From: an uncultured Clostridia bacterium | GTDB taxonomy: Bacteria; Bacillota; Clostridia; Christensenellales; UBA1242 | Assembly: GCA_947584415.1 (NCBI GenBank) | Contig: CANPWN010000007.1 | Span: forward strand, 1-40,319 | DNA: 40,319 nucleotides | Direction: 5' to 3' | Shown: piece after piece, positions 7,244 through 16,573 of the stretch | How positions within the stretch are numbered: position 1 is the first letter of the stretch | Layout: the number at the start of each line of letters is the position of its first letter | Notes under the pieces: generated by a model | The model's database searches: none | The model's input: the letters and a program-made list of their open reading frames with translations, nothing else | Told to the model about the DNA's origin: nothing | Translations under genes and position numbers: made by a program

Positions 7244-8392
7244 TTATCTTTTAATTTCAACCACTTCTTCACTGGCAAGTGCCAAGCTTATAAGTGCGTC
7301 AAGGTCAAGTTGACGCTCCTCCCTTTCGGCCCTTTCAAGTTTTGGCTTGATGACGGGGTTCTTTGGCAAGAACACTGTGCAGCAGTCCTCATAAGGCAAA
7401 ATTGATGTTTCAAAAGTGTCAATATGTTTGGCGACAGAAACTATTTCCTCTTTGTCCATGGCAATACATGGTCTGAACACCGGAAGTGTTTTCACAACAT
7501 TTTCCGTGACTGTCATGCTTTGCATTGTTTGGCTTGCGACTTGTCCAAGGCTTTCACCTGTGACAATTGCGCCAAGACCTTCACGCTTTGCAATTATTTC
7601 GGCAATTCGCATCATGATGCGGCGCATGATTGTTATCATAAATTCTGGTGCGCATTTTGAGTGTATTTCTTCTTGAACCTTCGTGAAAGACACAACATGC
7701 AATTTCACTTCATTTGTGTATTCACACAACTTTTTTGCCAAGGTTTCAACTTTTTGCTTGGCCTCAAGAGAGGTGTATGGATAACTGTGAAAATGCAGTG
7801 CTTCAAGCCTTAACCCTCGTTTCGCCATAAGATAGCCGGCAACGGGGCTGTCAATTCCCCCAGACAATAGAAGTAATGCTCCGCCAGCCGTTCCAAGTGG
7901 CAGCCCGCCCTGGCATTTGATGGACTTATCAAAAAGATAGGCTTTTCCATTTTGACGGATATCCACCATAAAAACATGTTCAGGGTTATATAGGTCAACA
8001 CTTGCATTTTTATTATTGTCCAAAATAATCCCGCCCAGTTCAGCAGCGACTTGCATTGATGTCAATGGAAAACGCTTGTCACCTCTTGTGACATTGACCT
8101 TAAAACTGCCATCACATTTTATGGTTGAAAAATGTTTTTCAATTTCGCCCATGTCGGCGTCAACCTCTTCTGCCACGCTCAAAGAGGTCAAGCCAAACAC
8201 TTTGCAAAGTCTTTCAACCACTTGTTCTTCATCATCAAACCCACCAACGACAAGCCTGCCCTGCGTTTTTGTCAAAGTGAATTTCAGTCCTTCCAAACTT
8301 TTTCTTATATTATTATAAAGGGCGTTTTCAAAAATATATCTGTTTTCGCCTTTCAAAAAAAGTTCGCCAACTCTTAGCAGTATTACTTTCAT
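7244..8392 (-). CDS. thiI: tRNA 4-thiouridine synthase ThiI (no rhodanese domain)
   Basis: ThiI adenylates U8 of tRNA and inserts sulfur delivered by a cysteine desulfurase. At 382 residues it has the N-terminal ferredoxin-like and THUMP regions (about 1-165) and the PP-loop ATPase motif SGGIDSP at 177-183. It ends in a Glu-rich tail. The C-terminal rhodanese domain of the E. coli enzyme is missing, as in Bacillus ThiI, which works with a dedicated NifS-type desulfurase. Such a gene lies immediately upstream and overlaps it by ATGA, indicating translational coupling. Confidence 0.95.
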   Translation of the reverse strand: MKVILLRVGELFLKGENRYIFENALYNNIRKSLEGLKFTLTKTQGRLVVGGFDDEEQVVERLCKVFGLTSLSVAEEVDADMGEIEKHFSTIKCDGSFKVNVTRGDKRFPLTSMQVAAELGGIILDNNKNASVDLYNPEHVFMVDIRQNGKAYLFDKSIKCQGGLPLGTAGGALLLLSGGIDSPVAGYLMAKRGLRLEALHFHSYPYTSLEAKQKVETLAKKLCEYTNEVKLHVVSFTKVQEEIHSKCAPEFMITIMRRIMMRIAEIIAKREGLGAIVTGESLGQVASQTMQSMTVTENVVKTLPVFRPCIAMDKEEIVSVAKHIDTFETSILPYEDCCTVFLPKNPVIKPKLERAEREERQLDLDALISLALASEEVVEIKR

Positions 8393-9507
8393 TTTGTCCT
8401 CTCATATAACTCTAAATATTTCTCTTTGATTATCTTTGCGGCAGACTCAACTTCTTTGAGCGTGCTTATATCACTGAAACTAACTCTGAGTGCACCTTTG
8501 ACTTGCTCGCGGCTGTATCCCATAGCCTCCAGAACAGAGTTGCCCGCTTTTTTTGATGAACAAGCACTCCCTCTGCCCACAACAACATCATTTTCTAGCA
8601 TCCTAACAAGAGTTTCACTGTTAACACCTGCAAACAAAAGGCAAAGGATATATGGGCTGCCATCAGGACAGACAACACTGATGCCTTTTTCGTTTTCAAT
8701 CTCATGCAAAAATGCGTCATGAAGTTGTTTTACATGCCTAAACGCCTTTTCTGTGTCAATCTCCTCTGCGGCTTTGACCATCGCCATAATTCCGGCAACA
8801 TTTTCAGTCCCCGACCTTATGCCAAATTCTTGTCCTCCGCCAAAAATAATGTTTTTAAGTTGCGTTTTATTTTTAACATATAACGCGCCAACACCTTTTG
8901 GCCCATGAAATTTGTGAGCGGAAATTGACAACAAGTCAATATCAAGCGCATTGACTGAAAAATTTAGTTTTTTAAAAGCCTGCACGCCATCAACATGCAA
9001 AACCGCTTGTGGCGACAAACTTTTGACAAGTTGCGAAACCCTTTTTATGTCATTTATTGCGCCCGTCACATTATTGACAAGCATCACGCTGACAAGCCGC
9101 GTTTTTTTATTTAAAACTTTTTCAAGAAAAGAGTAATCAATCTCTCCATTTTTAGTCAGCGGAATATAATGGACAACCCTTCCTTTTTTTTCCATAGACT
9201 TTGCAACTTCCAAGACGGATGGATGCTCGCCAATGGAGACAACATATTCCCATTTCCCCTCTCTCTCGCTGCCTTTTAAAGAAAGGTTGTTTGACTCAGT
9301 TGCACCGCCGGTGAAGATTATCTCTCCGCCTTTAGCACCCAACATTTTTTTTAATTTTTCTCTTGCCTCATCCAATTTTAATCTGACTTTATTTGCCTCC
9401 GCATAACTTGCAGAGGGATTATAAAAGCAGGCACTTGCGTATTTCCCATACTCCTTCAGTGCATCTTCACTCATGGGGGTTGTTGAACAATTATCAAGAT
9501 ATATCAT
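8389..9507 (-). CDS. Cysteine desulfurase, NifS/IscS family (likely ThiI partner)
   Basis: A PLP enzyme that removes sulfur from cysteine and holds it as a persulfide for transfer. The 372-residue protein shows the PLP-binding lysine K199 in SAHKFHGPKG, the cofactor-stacking histidine H95 in GEHPSV, and the active-site cysteine C316 in GRGSACSSKK on the mobile loop. It overlaps pheT upstream and thiI downstream, each by ATGA. The thiI pairing suggests a role in tRNA thiolation (NifZ-like) rather than general Fe-S assembly. No iscU/sufU gene is nearby. The TGA stop inside the thiI start shows that TGA terminates in this genome. Confidence 0.93.
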   Translation of the reverse strand: MIYLDNCSTTPMSEDALKEYGKYASACFYNPSASYAEANKVRLKLDEAREKLKKMLGAKGGEIIFTGGATESNNLSLKGSEREGKWEYVVSIGEHPSVLEVAKSMEKKGRVVHYIPLTKNGEIDYSFLEKVLNKKTRLVSVMLVNNVTGAINDIKRVSQLVKSLSPQAVLHVDGVQAFKKLNFSVNALDIDLLSISAHKFHGPKGVGALYVKNKTQLKNIIFGGGQEFGIRSGTENVAGIMAMVKAAEEIDTEKAFRHVKQLHDAFLHEIENEKGISVVCPDGSPYILCLLFAGVNSETLVRMLENDVVVGRGSACSSKKAGNSVLEAMGYSREQVKGALRVSFSDISTLKEVESAAKIIKEKYLELYERTK

Positions 9508-11891
9508 CTTAAACTTGCCCCATATCTGAACTTTAAAGCCTTTATCACTCTTGCCATAACATCAGTCACTTCCTGGTCAGTTAAAGTTTTGTTTTCGTCT
9601 GAAAGTTTGATGTTATATGCCAAACTTTTAACACCTTCGCCAAGGCTTTGACTTCTGTATATATCAAAAAGTTTAACTTCATAAAAGAGTTTTCCGCAAG
9701 CAGATTTTATTGCTGCAATAAGGTCACTGTTTGCAATCTCTTCCTTGACCACAATGGCCAAATCACGCTCAACAATTGGGAATTTTGAAACAGGTTTCAC
9801 CATGAAATGTTTTTCAAGATATGGCAACAACAAATCAAGATTTATTTCACCATACATTGTCTGTTTTGGAAGGTCATAATTTTTTGCAACAAGAGGATGA
9901 ATCTGTCCAAAAGTTGCAACGACATTTTCGTTTTCATCAACAACATCTGCCGACCTGCCAGGGTGAAGATAGGTCTGTTTTGAGCGGAGAAGTGAATATT
10001 TAACGCCCGTTTGTTCAACCGCATTTAAAACTGCACCCTTAAACTCATAAAAGTCCTTTTCCGTTGACGCGAGTCCAATAAAATTAGTTTCTGTTGGAAG
10101 TTCAGTTAAAGGCAGTTGTTTTGGCTGATAAGTTCTGCCCGCCTCAAAGATGCTAAGTTCTTTATTCCCCACGCTTATGTTGTAAGCAATGCTGGTAAGA
10201 AGTGAGTGCGCCATTGTTGAACGAAGATGGCTTATTTCTTCACTGATTGGGTTGGCAATTTTAATCATAAATCTGCGGTTGTCAGTTATATTAAGTTTTT
10301 CACAGATGTCTGGTGGGCAAAGTGAATAATTAAGCACTTCATAATAGCCGCTCGCAACAAGGCTGTTTTTGATTTTGCGTTCAAGTTTTGTCCTGTCATC
10401 AAGTTTTCCCTCTGTCACTACCGAATTTTCAAAAAGTCGGGTTTGAAGTTTATCATAGGCAGAATAGCCGTAAATTCGAATAACCTCCTCTGCCAAATCA
10501 TACTCGTTTTCGAGGTCCTCCCTCATAAAAGGAACATAAGCCCTTATAACTCCATTTTCAAGTTTGCACTCAAGCCCTAACCCTGTGAGAATTTTTAAAA
10601 TATCCATTTGCGGAATTTCAAGACCAAGTATGTCCCAAATTTGCTTGCATGAGCATGAAATTTCCCTCTGCTTTGGCTTTGAAGTATACTCGTCAATCAC
10701 GCCCGAAACAATTGTGCCAAGTTTAAGTTCATAAATAAGGCTCAAAAATCTGTTCATGCCTTGCTCAGCACTCACAAAACAAACACCTTTTTCAAAACGT
10801 GCAGAAGAGTCTGTTCTGACACCTACTCTTCTTGAAGTAAGACGAACACTCTTTAAATCAAACACTGCCGCCTCAATAACAGCATCTTTTGTTGACGCAG
10901 AAATTGCACTGTCCATGCCACCAATAACGCCTGCAATAACCATAGCCTTGTCGCTGTCCGCAATCACCAAATCATCAGACGAAAGTTCATACGAATTGTG
11001 ATTTAAAACCTCAAGCCTTTCGCCTTTATTGGCTTGGCGAACAACAATCTTTCCGCCACCAATTTTGCTTTTGTCAAACGCATGCATAGGCTGACCCATT
11101 TCAATTAACACATAGTTTGTAAGGTCAACAATAGTGTTTATTGCTTTGATACCCACAGCAAACAGCCTTCGCCTTATAAAATCAGGAGATTTTTCAATTT
11201 TAACATCTTTAACAACGGCCGCCATATACCTAAGGCACGCTTCACTTTTTCTTTCAACAGAAAGATAATCCTCAACCTTTTCCGCTGAAGTTTTATAACT
11301 CAAATTTGGAACTTTGAAAGGCTTGCCATAGATGGCACAAACCTCTCTTGCAATGCCCACAACACTCATGCAGTCTGGTCTGTTTGGCGTTATGTTAATG
11401 TCATAAATAACATCATCAAGTCCAAGCGCTTTGTCAATATCCTCGCCAAGAGTGAAGCTTTCTGGCAAAATCAAAATTCCATCAACAGACGCACCATCAA
11501 TATAAGAGTCATCAATTCCAAGTTCTTCGCCAGAGCAGAACATACCCTCGCTGTCAACTCCACGAAGTTTGCTTTTTTGAATTTTAATTCCGTTGACAAG
11601 GTCTGCTCCCGGCAGTGAAACAGGCACAACAGCGCCTTCAAAAACATTTGTTGCCGCCGTGATAATTTGCGCCCTGCTTTCACCCAAATTGACATCACAA
11701 ATTTGCAACTTGTCTGCTGAAGGATGTTTTGTTATTTTTTCAATCCTTCCAACCTTAACATCATGAAGATGCGAGTTTTGATAAATAAGTTCTTCAACCT
11801 CAAAACCTGCCTCTGTCAACCTGTCAGCGAGTTTTTCAGGCGTGTCATCAATATCAACAAAATCTTTCAGCCATTTGTATGTGACTTTCAT
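9504..11891 (-). CDS. pheT: Phenylalanyl-tRNA synthetase beta subunit
   Basis: The beta subunit of the (alpha-beta)2 PheRS binds tRNA and carries the B3/B4 editing site. The 795-residue product starts at ATG 11891 (MKVTYKWLKDFVD), which has an AAGGAG site; an in-frame ATG further upstream, at 11948, lacks one. Visible order: N-terminal MetG-like tRNA-binding domain (about 40-150, HPSADKLQICDV), B3/B4 (about 200-380), B5 (about 395-470), catalytic-like core, and the C-terminal FDX-ACB anticodon-binding domain (about 705-795, PVSKFPIVERDLAIVV). It lies 76 bases after pheS and its stop overlaps the desulfurase start. Confidence 0.97.
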   Translation of the reverse strand: MKVTYKWLKDFVDIDDTPEKLADRLTEAGFEVEELIYQNSHLHDVKVGRIEKITKHPSADKLQICDVNLGESRAQIITAATNVFEGAVVPVSLPGADLVNGIKIQKSKLRGVDSEGMFCSGEELGIDDSYIDGASVDGILILPESFTLGEDIDKALGLDDVIYDINITPNRPDCMSVVGIAREVCAIYGKPFKVPNLSYKTSAEKVEDYLSVERKSEACLRYMAAVVKDVKIEKSPDFIRRRLFAVGIKAINTIVDLTNYVLIEMGQPMHAFDKSKIGGGKIVVRQANKGERLEVLNHNSYELSSDDLVIADSDKAMVIAGVIGGMDSAISASTKDAVIEAAVFDLKSVRLTSRRVGVRTDSSARFEKGVCFVSAEQGMNRFLSLIYELKLGTIVSGVIDEYTSKPKQREISCSCKQIWDILGLEIPQMDILKILTGLGLECKLENGVIRAYVPFMREDLENEYDLAEEVIRIYGYSAYDKLQTRLFENSVVTEGKLDDRTKLERKIKNSLVASGYYEVLNYSLCPPDICEKLNITDNRRFMIKIANPISEEISHLRSTMAHSLLTSIAYNISVGNKELSIFEAGRTYQPKQLPLTELPTETNFIGLASTEKDFYEFKGAVLNAVEQTGVKYSLLRSKQTYLHPGRSADVVDENENVVATFGQIHPLVAKNYDLPKQTMYGEINLDLLLPYLEKHFMVKPVSKFPIVERDLAIVVKEEIANSDLIAAIKSACGKLFYEVKLFDIYRSQSLGEGVKSLAYNIKLSDENKTLTDQEVTDVMARVIKALKFRYGASLR

Positions 11892-11908
11892 TGTTTTTTC
11901 TCCTTTTT

Positions 11909-11967
11909 TGTTATTAAAACATAACATAATAGTTAAATTTATACTCATTTATGTTATTAAAACATAA
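11909..11967. repeat. Direct repeats and palindrome in the pheS-pheT gap
   Basis: TGTTATTAAAACATAA occurs twice, at 11909-11924 and 11952-11967. The second copy is extended into a 19-base inverted repeat (11949-11967, TTATGTT/AACATAA arms) abutting the pheS stop. pheS and pheT are normally almost contiguous, so this 76-base spacer is unusually elaborate. It may be an mRNA processing or stabilising element. Confidence 0.6.
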
Positions 11968-12987
11968 TCACTTCATCTGCTTTAAGAAACGGATGTCGTT
12001 TCTGAACATAGAGCGAATATCTCCTATTCCATCTTTGACCATGGCAACCCTGTCAACGCCAAAACCAAAGGCAAAGCCGCGGTATTTTTTGCTGTCAATT
12101 CCGCCCATCTCCAAAACCTTTGGATTTACAATGCCCGCGCCCAACAATTCCATAAATCCCGTGCCTTTGCAAATTCTGCAGCCACTTCCATGGCATATTG
12201 GACAGGTCACATCAACTTCAACACTAGGTTCTGTAAATGGGAAAAATGATGGTCTGAATCTTATTTGTGTTTCTTCGCCAAAGGTCTTACGCATAAGTGC
12301 GGTCAACATTGCCTTTAAATCCGCCATAGAAACATTTTCATCTATCACAAGTCCCTCAAGTTGATGGAACACTGGCGAGTGAGTTGAGTCACTGTCATTT
12401 CTGTAAACCCTGCCTGGTGAAATAATCTTAAAAGGCGGCTTCAATTTTTGCATTATTCTTGCCTGAACTGAGGAAGTTTGAGAGCGAAGCAAGATGTTAT
12501 CCGAAACAAAAAAGGTGTCCTGCATATCTCGTGCAGGATGATTTTTCGGCACATTTAACGCTTCAAAGTTGTAATAATCAAGTTCAACCTCTGGGCCATC
12601 TACAACTTGAAAACCAAGTCCAACACAGGTGTCAATCAGTGTTTCATAAACCCTAGACAAAGGATGCAACGCCCCACGCTGTGAATTTTTTGATGGCTCA
12701 GTTATGTCTATTGCGCTTTTGGAAAGTTCTTGTTGCATTTCCAAGTTTTCAAATTTGCTTTCTTCTTCTTTAAACAAAGCCTCAAGACTGTCTCTCACTT
12801 CATTTACAAGCGCCCCAATTTTTGGCCTCATTTCAGGACTAACTTCCCTCATACCTCGCAAAACTTGTGTCAGAAGCCCCGCTTTGCCAAGATATTTGAC
12901 TCGGACTGCATTGAGTTCGGACTTATTTTGGGCAAGACGAATCTCTTTTTCTGCATCTTCCCTAAGTCCGCTTATCTGTTCAATCAT
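11968..12987 (-). CDS. pheS: Phenylalanyl-tRNA synthetase alpha subunit
   Basis: The catalytic alpha subunit charges tRNA-Phe. At 339 residues it is of normal length. It has an N-terminal coiled coil (about 1-85), class II motif 2 (PGRVYRNDSDSTHSPVFHQ) and motif 3 (GFGVDRVAMV) near the C-terminus. The ATG has an AAAGGAG site. It is the first gene of pheS-pheT-desulfurase-thiI. The 72 bases to the divergent rluA-type gene show no T-box leader, which many Firmicutes pheS genes carry. Confidence 0.97.
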   Translation of the reverse strand: MIEQISGLREDAEKEIRLAQNKSELNAVRVKYLGKAGLLTQVLRGMREVSPEMRPKIGALVNEVRDSLEALFKEEESKFENLEMQQELSKSAIDITEPSKNSQRGALHPLSRVYETLIDTCVGLGFQVVDGPEVELDYYNFEALNVPKNHPARDMQDTFFVSDNILLRSQTSSVQARIMQKLKPPFKIISPGRVYRNDSDSTHSPVFHQLEGLVIDENVSMADLKAMLTALMRKTFGEETQIRFRPSFFPFTEPSVEVDVTCPICHGSGCRICKGTGFMELLGAGIVNPKVLEMGGIDSKKYRGFAFGFGVDRVAMVKDGIGDIRSMFRNDIRFLKQMK

Positions 12988-13044
12988 TTTTTCTCCTTTT
13001 TACTTGTAAATTTTATCATATACTTTCTTTTTTGTCAAAAGTTA

Positions 13045-13053
13045 TGCTATACT
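13045..13053 (+). promoter_or_regulatory. Extended -10 promoter giving a leaderless transcript
   Basis: TGCTATACT is an extended -10 element whose last base is six bases before the ATG at 13060. Transcription would begin at or next to the start codon. No Shine-Dalgarno precedes that ATG, which fits a leaderless mRNA. Confidence 0.5.
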
Positions 13054-13059
13054 TTTTAA

Positions 13060-13902
13060 ATGAAAATCATTTCGCTTAAAGCCAATAAGGACTATAAAAA
13101 AATCTATTATTTTCTAAAGGATAACGGCTTTTCAGAAAGCCTGATTTCCAATTTAAGAAAGCGCACGGGGGCATTAATAATTGATGGCATTTCAAAAACC
13201 ATGCGTGATGGCATTTCTAATGGCGAAGAACTTTCTGTCACTTTTGTGGACACAAAACCCACGCAACTTGAATTCAATGACCTTCAACTTGACATACTTT
13301 TTGAAAATGATGACCTTCTTGTTGTAAATAAACCCGCCGGAGTGCCAACCATACCTTCAAAAAGCCATTTTTCCGACAATCTTGCTGGATGCGTTGCCAA
13401 ATATATGCAAAAAAGAAATGAGCCTTTTGTTTTTAGAGCAATAGGTCGGCTTGACAGAGAAACATCAGGAATTGTTGTGCTTGCGCTCAACCAATATGCA
13501 GCAGAAAAAACAAAAGTTGAAAAAACCTATTATGCCCTTTGTCATGGCACTTTTGACAAGAAAAATTTTGCAATTGAAAAGCCAATATTAACTGAAAATG
13601 AGGGCGGCATAAATATAAGAAAAAGGCAGATTTCTTCTGATGGAAAACCGGCGACAACCTTTGTGAAAGTGCTTGAAAATAAAGGAGAAAACAGCCTTAT
13701 TGAACTAAAACTTGTCCATGGCAGGACACATCAAATTCGCCTTCATCTTTCGTCAATTGGCCACCCTCTTTGTGGCGACAGGCTTTATGGAACTAAAGAC
13801 AAATTTTCTCGCACTATGCTTCATTGCGGCAAAGCGAAAATCACTCTGCCTGACAATAAAAAAATTGAAGTTAATACACCTTTTCCAAAGGACTTTGAAT
13901 AA
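13060..13902 (+). CDS. RluA-family 23S rRNA/tRNA pseudouridine synthase
   Basis: The enzyme isomerises uridine to pseudouridine in rRNA or tRNA. The 280-residue protein has a short N-terminal S4-like region (about 1-62) and the catalytic domain with GRLDRETSG, catalytic Asp132. The C-terminal HGRTHQIRLHL motif is also visible. A loop of about ten residues usually found before the VEKTYYA strand is shortened. The target site cannot be assigned among the RluA/C/D groups. It is divergent from pheS and abuts yunB tail to tail with no terminator between them. No ribosome binding site precedes the ATG. Confidence 0.92.
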   Translation: MKIISLKANKDYKKIYYFLKDNGFSESLISNLRKRTGALIIDGISKTMRDGISNGEELSVTFVDTKPTQLEFNDLQLDILFENDDLLVVNKPAGVPTIPSKSHFSDNLAGCVAKYMQKRNEPFVFRAIGRLDRETSGIVVLALNQYAAEKTKVEKTYYALCHGTFDKKNFAIEKPILTENEGGINIRKRQISSDGKPATTFVKVLENKGENSLIELKLVHGRTHQIRLHLSSIGHPLCGDRLYGTKDKFSRTMLHCGKAKITLPDNKKIEVNTPFPKDFE

Positions 13903-14544
13903 TCATTTTTGCACACCAAGATAAACCTGCGGAACTTTGCCATTTATGACAAACTCACAAATCAAAACCTGGGTGATAAAATCAACCTTTTGTGTGGCAA
14001 GTGGCAAAACAACGCTGACAGAGGCAGAAACATCAATATAAATTGACAATAGCGTGCTGTTAATTCCAGCAGATGAAAGTTGACTTGAAAAAGATGTGAT
14101 AATTGACCCTATTGGAACAAGTTGAACATTTACTTTTGGCCCAATACCAGACAGGGCGTTTATACCTGAAAAAGAACCCATTGGCACTTTGATAGTTTTT
14201 GGCATGTCATCAAGCATGATTTGTGCACTTGTTGAAAGTTGACGAGCAAAATAATTGACAGCAACGGGCTTTGCAACCACAGAAGCAACATTGCCATCAG
14301 AGGAATATTTGACATCTAAAAAGTCCTCATAGGTGTAATTATTCTCCTCCATCACCTCATAAATGGCATCACTGACAGCCGTTGTGGCAACTGAGTCGAC
14401 CTGTGCTCTTGAAACAGTGGCAACAAGAGGGCCGACAACAAAATGAAAATATAAAAAAGCAATAAAGATAACCAACAAAAAAATGCCAACAGCAATCAAC
14501 AATTTTGTTTTTATGCTCATTTTCTTTTGGCAAAATTTTCTCAT
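13903..14544 (-). CDS. yunB: Sporulation protein YunB
   Basis: YunB is a conserved spore-former protein, transcribed under sigma-E in Bacillus and needed for efficient sporulation; its biochemistry is unknown. The 213-residue frame has one N-terminal membrane helix (about 14-37) and an external domain. The family signatures are visible as PMGSFSGINALSGIGPKVNV and the C-terminal VLICEFVINGKVPQVYL. Both the ATG at 14544 and the ATG at 14520 are possible, and neither has a strong ribosome binding site. It lies next to the spoVA genes, consistent with a sporulation role. Confidence 0.88.
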   Translation of the reverse strand: MRKFCQKKMSIKTKLLIAVGIFLLVIFIAFLYFHFVVGPLVATVSRAQVDSVATTAVSDAIYEVMEENNYTYEDFLDVKYSSDGNVASVVAKPVAVNYFARQLSTSAQIMLDDMPKTIKVPMGSFSGINALSGIGPKVNVQLVPIGSIITSFSSQLSSAGINSTLLSIYIDVSASVSVVLPLATQKVDFITQVLICEFVINGKVPQVYLGVQK

Positions 14545-14580
14545 GCTTTTAAATATATGTTTTTGAGATATAAAACTTTA

Positions 14581-14631
14581 CACACAACATATTGTGCGTA
14601 TTATGACATAATATACGGAATATGTGCTGAT
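14581..14631. repeat. Palindromic repeat element, copy 1 (imperfect)
   Basis: The core GTATTATGACATAATA, with flanking CACAACATATT and AATATGTG arms around the central A at 14606, is shared with 21039-21089 and, in part, with 34452-34489. The 25-base arms are only partly complementary here. It lies between the spoVAE stop and yunB. Confidence 0.7.
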
Positions 14632-14682
14632 TAGCGTTAAGTTATCAGCACGGAAGAGGTGGCATTTATTTTTGAAGATGGG

Positions 14683-15039
14683 CTATTTTGTTTTTGATTT
14701 GAAGATAAGGGAAAACAAAAATGCAAAGCCGACTGCTGCGGCTATTCCGCCGGCGGTTGCTTCCAAGCCGCCTGTGAACGCACCCAAAAGTCCTATGCTT
14801 TTCACCGCGCCCATTGCACCCTTTGCAAGCGAAGCCCCAAAGCCAATAATTGGAACATTTATGCCAGCTTTGGCAAACTGGGAAATTGGCTCAAAAAGTT
14901 CAAAGGCTTGCAGCACAACACCAATCAAAACAAATGTGACAAGTATTCGTGCCGAAGTGATTTTTGTTGTTATTATCAGAATTTGTCCTATCATACAAAC
15001 AAGACCACCAATCAAAAACGCCCATAAAAAATCCATCAT
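14683..15039 (-). CDS. spoVAE: Stage V sporulation protein AE (SpoVAE/SpoVAEb)
   Basis: A component of the SpoVA channel that loads dipicolinic acid into the forespore and releases it in germination. The 118-residue protein is almost wholly hydrophobic with about four membrane helices, and contains GINVPIIGFGASLAKG, typical of SpoVAE and its paralogue SpoVAC. Its start overlaps the spoVAD stop. It ends the spoVAC-AD-AE operon; spoVAA, AB and AF are absent from the window. Confidence 0.92.
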   Translation of the reverse strand: MMDFLWAFLIGGLVCMIGQILIITTKITSARILVTFVLIGVVLQAFELFEPISQFAKAGINVPIIGFGASLAKGAMGAVKSIGLLGAFTGGLEATAGGIAAAVGFAFLFSLIFKSKTK

Positions 15040-16034
15040 TTACCTCCCGCCTCAATGACTATTGCATGGCTTATGCCTGGAATTGACTCCCCTTGTTGAG
15101 AGGCTGTTGTGCTCATGAGTGCGCCCGTTGGAACAAACAAAACGCGTTTTAATTCTCTCTTTTTGAGTTTTTTTATTATATAGCCATTTAAAACTGACGC
15201 GCTTGCACCACATCCGCTGCCGCCGCACATTGTGTCCTGCTCACGCGTGAAATATGAGTGGCCGCAATCAGAATAATTTGGGCCCAATTTTATGCCTTTA
15301 TCTTCCAATAAATCAACCAAAATTTCTGCCCCAAGTTTTCCTAAATCACCCGTCACTATAAGGTCATAATCAGTTGGTTTGCGCCCTGTTTCATTGAAAT
15401 GCGTGAAGATTGTTTCCGCCGCCGCCGGCGCCATTGCCGCGCCCATATTGTTGACATCGACAATGCCAAAATCAACAACCTTACCGAAAGTTGCCATTGT
15501 TATTTCTGGGCCTTTCCCTTCAAGCGACAACACGCTTGCCCCAGCCGCAGTCACTGTCCATTGTGAAGTTGGCACTCGTTGATTTCCAAGTTCCAGCGGA
15601 AAGCGGAACTGTCTTTCTGCAGTTGAAAAGTGCGAGCCTGTTGCACATAAAATATTGCCAAAATGCCCGCCATTGACCATCATTGCTCCCACTGCAAGCG
15701 TTTCTGCCATGGTTGAACACGCGCCAAATATGCCAAGATATGGCAGCGAAAAATCTCGTGCCGTGAAGGAAGAGGATATTATTTGATTTAATAAATCACC
15801 AGCAAGCATGAGGTTGATTTGGCTTGCAGTTAATCCTGCACTTTCAATTGCTCCTGTTACAGCCTGCTCAAACATCTTTCTTTCGGCAAGTTCATAGGTC
15901 TTTTCACCGAAGAGGTCATTTTTCATGACATAATCAAAATATGACCCAAAAGGTCCTGCCCCCTCTTTTGGCCCAACAATTGAATAACTGCCAATAATTT
16001 TTGGTCTGTTCCTAAATTCCACCGTTTGATTCAT
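15036..16034 (-). CDS. spoVAD: Stage V sporulation protein AD (SpoVAD)
   Basis: SpoVAD is a thiolase-fold protein that binds dipicolinic acid on the inner spore membrane side of the SpoVA channel. The 332-residue product starts at ATG 16034 (MNQTVEF), overlapping the spoVAC stop as TAATG. The longer frame upstream runs through spoVAC and is not used. Typical segments are GSYSIVGPKEGAGPFG, FGACSTMAETL, SDCGHSYF and CGGSGCGASA. It ends in TGA overlapping the spoVAE start. Confidence 0.96.
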   Translation of the reverse strand: MNQTVEFRNRPKIIGSYSIVGPKEGAGPFGSYFDYVMKNDLFGEKTYELAERKMFEQAVTGAIESAGLTASQINLMLAGDLLNQIISSSFTARDFSLPYLGIFGACSTMAETLAVGAMMVNGGHFGNILCATGSHFSTAERQFRFPLELGNQRVPTSQWTVTAAGASVLSLEGKGPEITMATFGKVVDFGIVDVNNMGAAMAPAAAETIFTHFNETGRKPTDYDLIVTGDLGKLGAEILVDLLEDKGIKLGPNYSDCGHSYFTREQDTMCGGSGCGASASVLNGYIIKKLKKRELKRVLFVPTGALMSTTASQQGESIPGISHAIVIEAGGK

Positions 16035-16489
16035 TAAAATAGCCCCACTATCCAATAAATAATTCCGACAACTATGCTGCTCACAACGCCGACAACAATG
16101 ACCGGCCCTGCAATTGTGAACATCTTTACGCATGTGCCATATATGATACCTTCGTGCTTAAACTCTATTGCTGGCGAGGAAATGGAATTGGAAAAACCGG
16201 TGATTGGCACAATACTTCCGCCGCCGGCAAATTTGCCAATCTTGTCATAAACACCAATGCCAGTGAGAAAAGACGCAAGAAAAATTAACACCACAAGTGT
16301 CCACGCCCATGCCGTTTGTTGGGACATGTATGGGAAAAGATAAAGAATAAGCATATCAATGCCCTGTCCTATCACGCATATCAGTCCTCCAACCCAAAAC
16401 GAATTGAACAGGCTTGGCCACGCTTTCGTTTTTGGAATTCGCGCTTCAACATAGCGGTTATAAGCCTCATTGCGCTTTTCTTGTTTCAT
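16034..16489 (-). CDS. spoVAC: Stage V sporulation protein AC (SpoVAC)
   Basis: SpoVAC is the mechanosensitive membrane component of the dipicolinate channel. The 151-residue product starts at ATG 16489, behind a GGAGG; an in-frame ATG ten codons upstream has no such site. Several membrane helices surround GSIVPITGFSNSISSPAIEF, the motif shared with SpoVAE. It is the first gene of the spoVAC-AD-AE operon and is divergent from a lipoprotein gene. I could not find a good sigma-G promoter upstream. Confidence 0.95.
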   Translation of the reverse strand: MKQEKRNEAYNRYVEARIPKTKAWPSLFNSFWVGGLICVIGQGIDMLILYLFPYMSQQTAWAWTLVVLIFLASFLTGIGVYDKIGKFAGGGSIVPITGFSNSISSPAIEFKHEGIIYGTCVKMFTIAGPVIVVGVVSSIVVGIIYWIVGLF

Positions 16490-16527
16490 ATTTCCTCCGT
16501 TACCCTTATTTTTGGACAAAAATTTAA

Positions 16528-16558
16528 AGAATAAACCATAAATTATTTGCTCAAACTA
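16528..16558 (+). promoter_or_regulatory. Candidate forespore (sigma-F/G-like) promoter of the lipoprotein gene
   Basis: AGAATA (16528-16533), an 18-base spacer and CAAACTA (16552-16558) match the TGAATA-N17/18-CATACTA pattern at 11 of 13 positions. The predicted start falls just ahead of the GAGGAGG ribosome binding site. A similar AGAATA-N17-GAAACTA lies before spoIVB. Confidence 0.4.
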
Positions 16559-16573
16559 ACCTGAGGAGGAATT

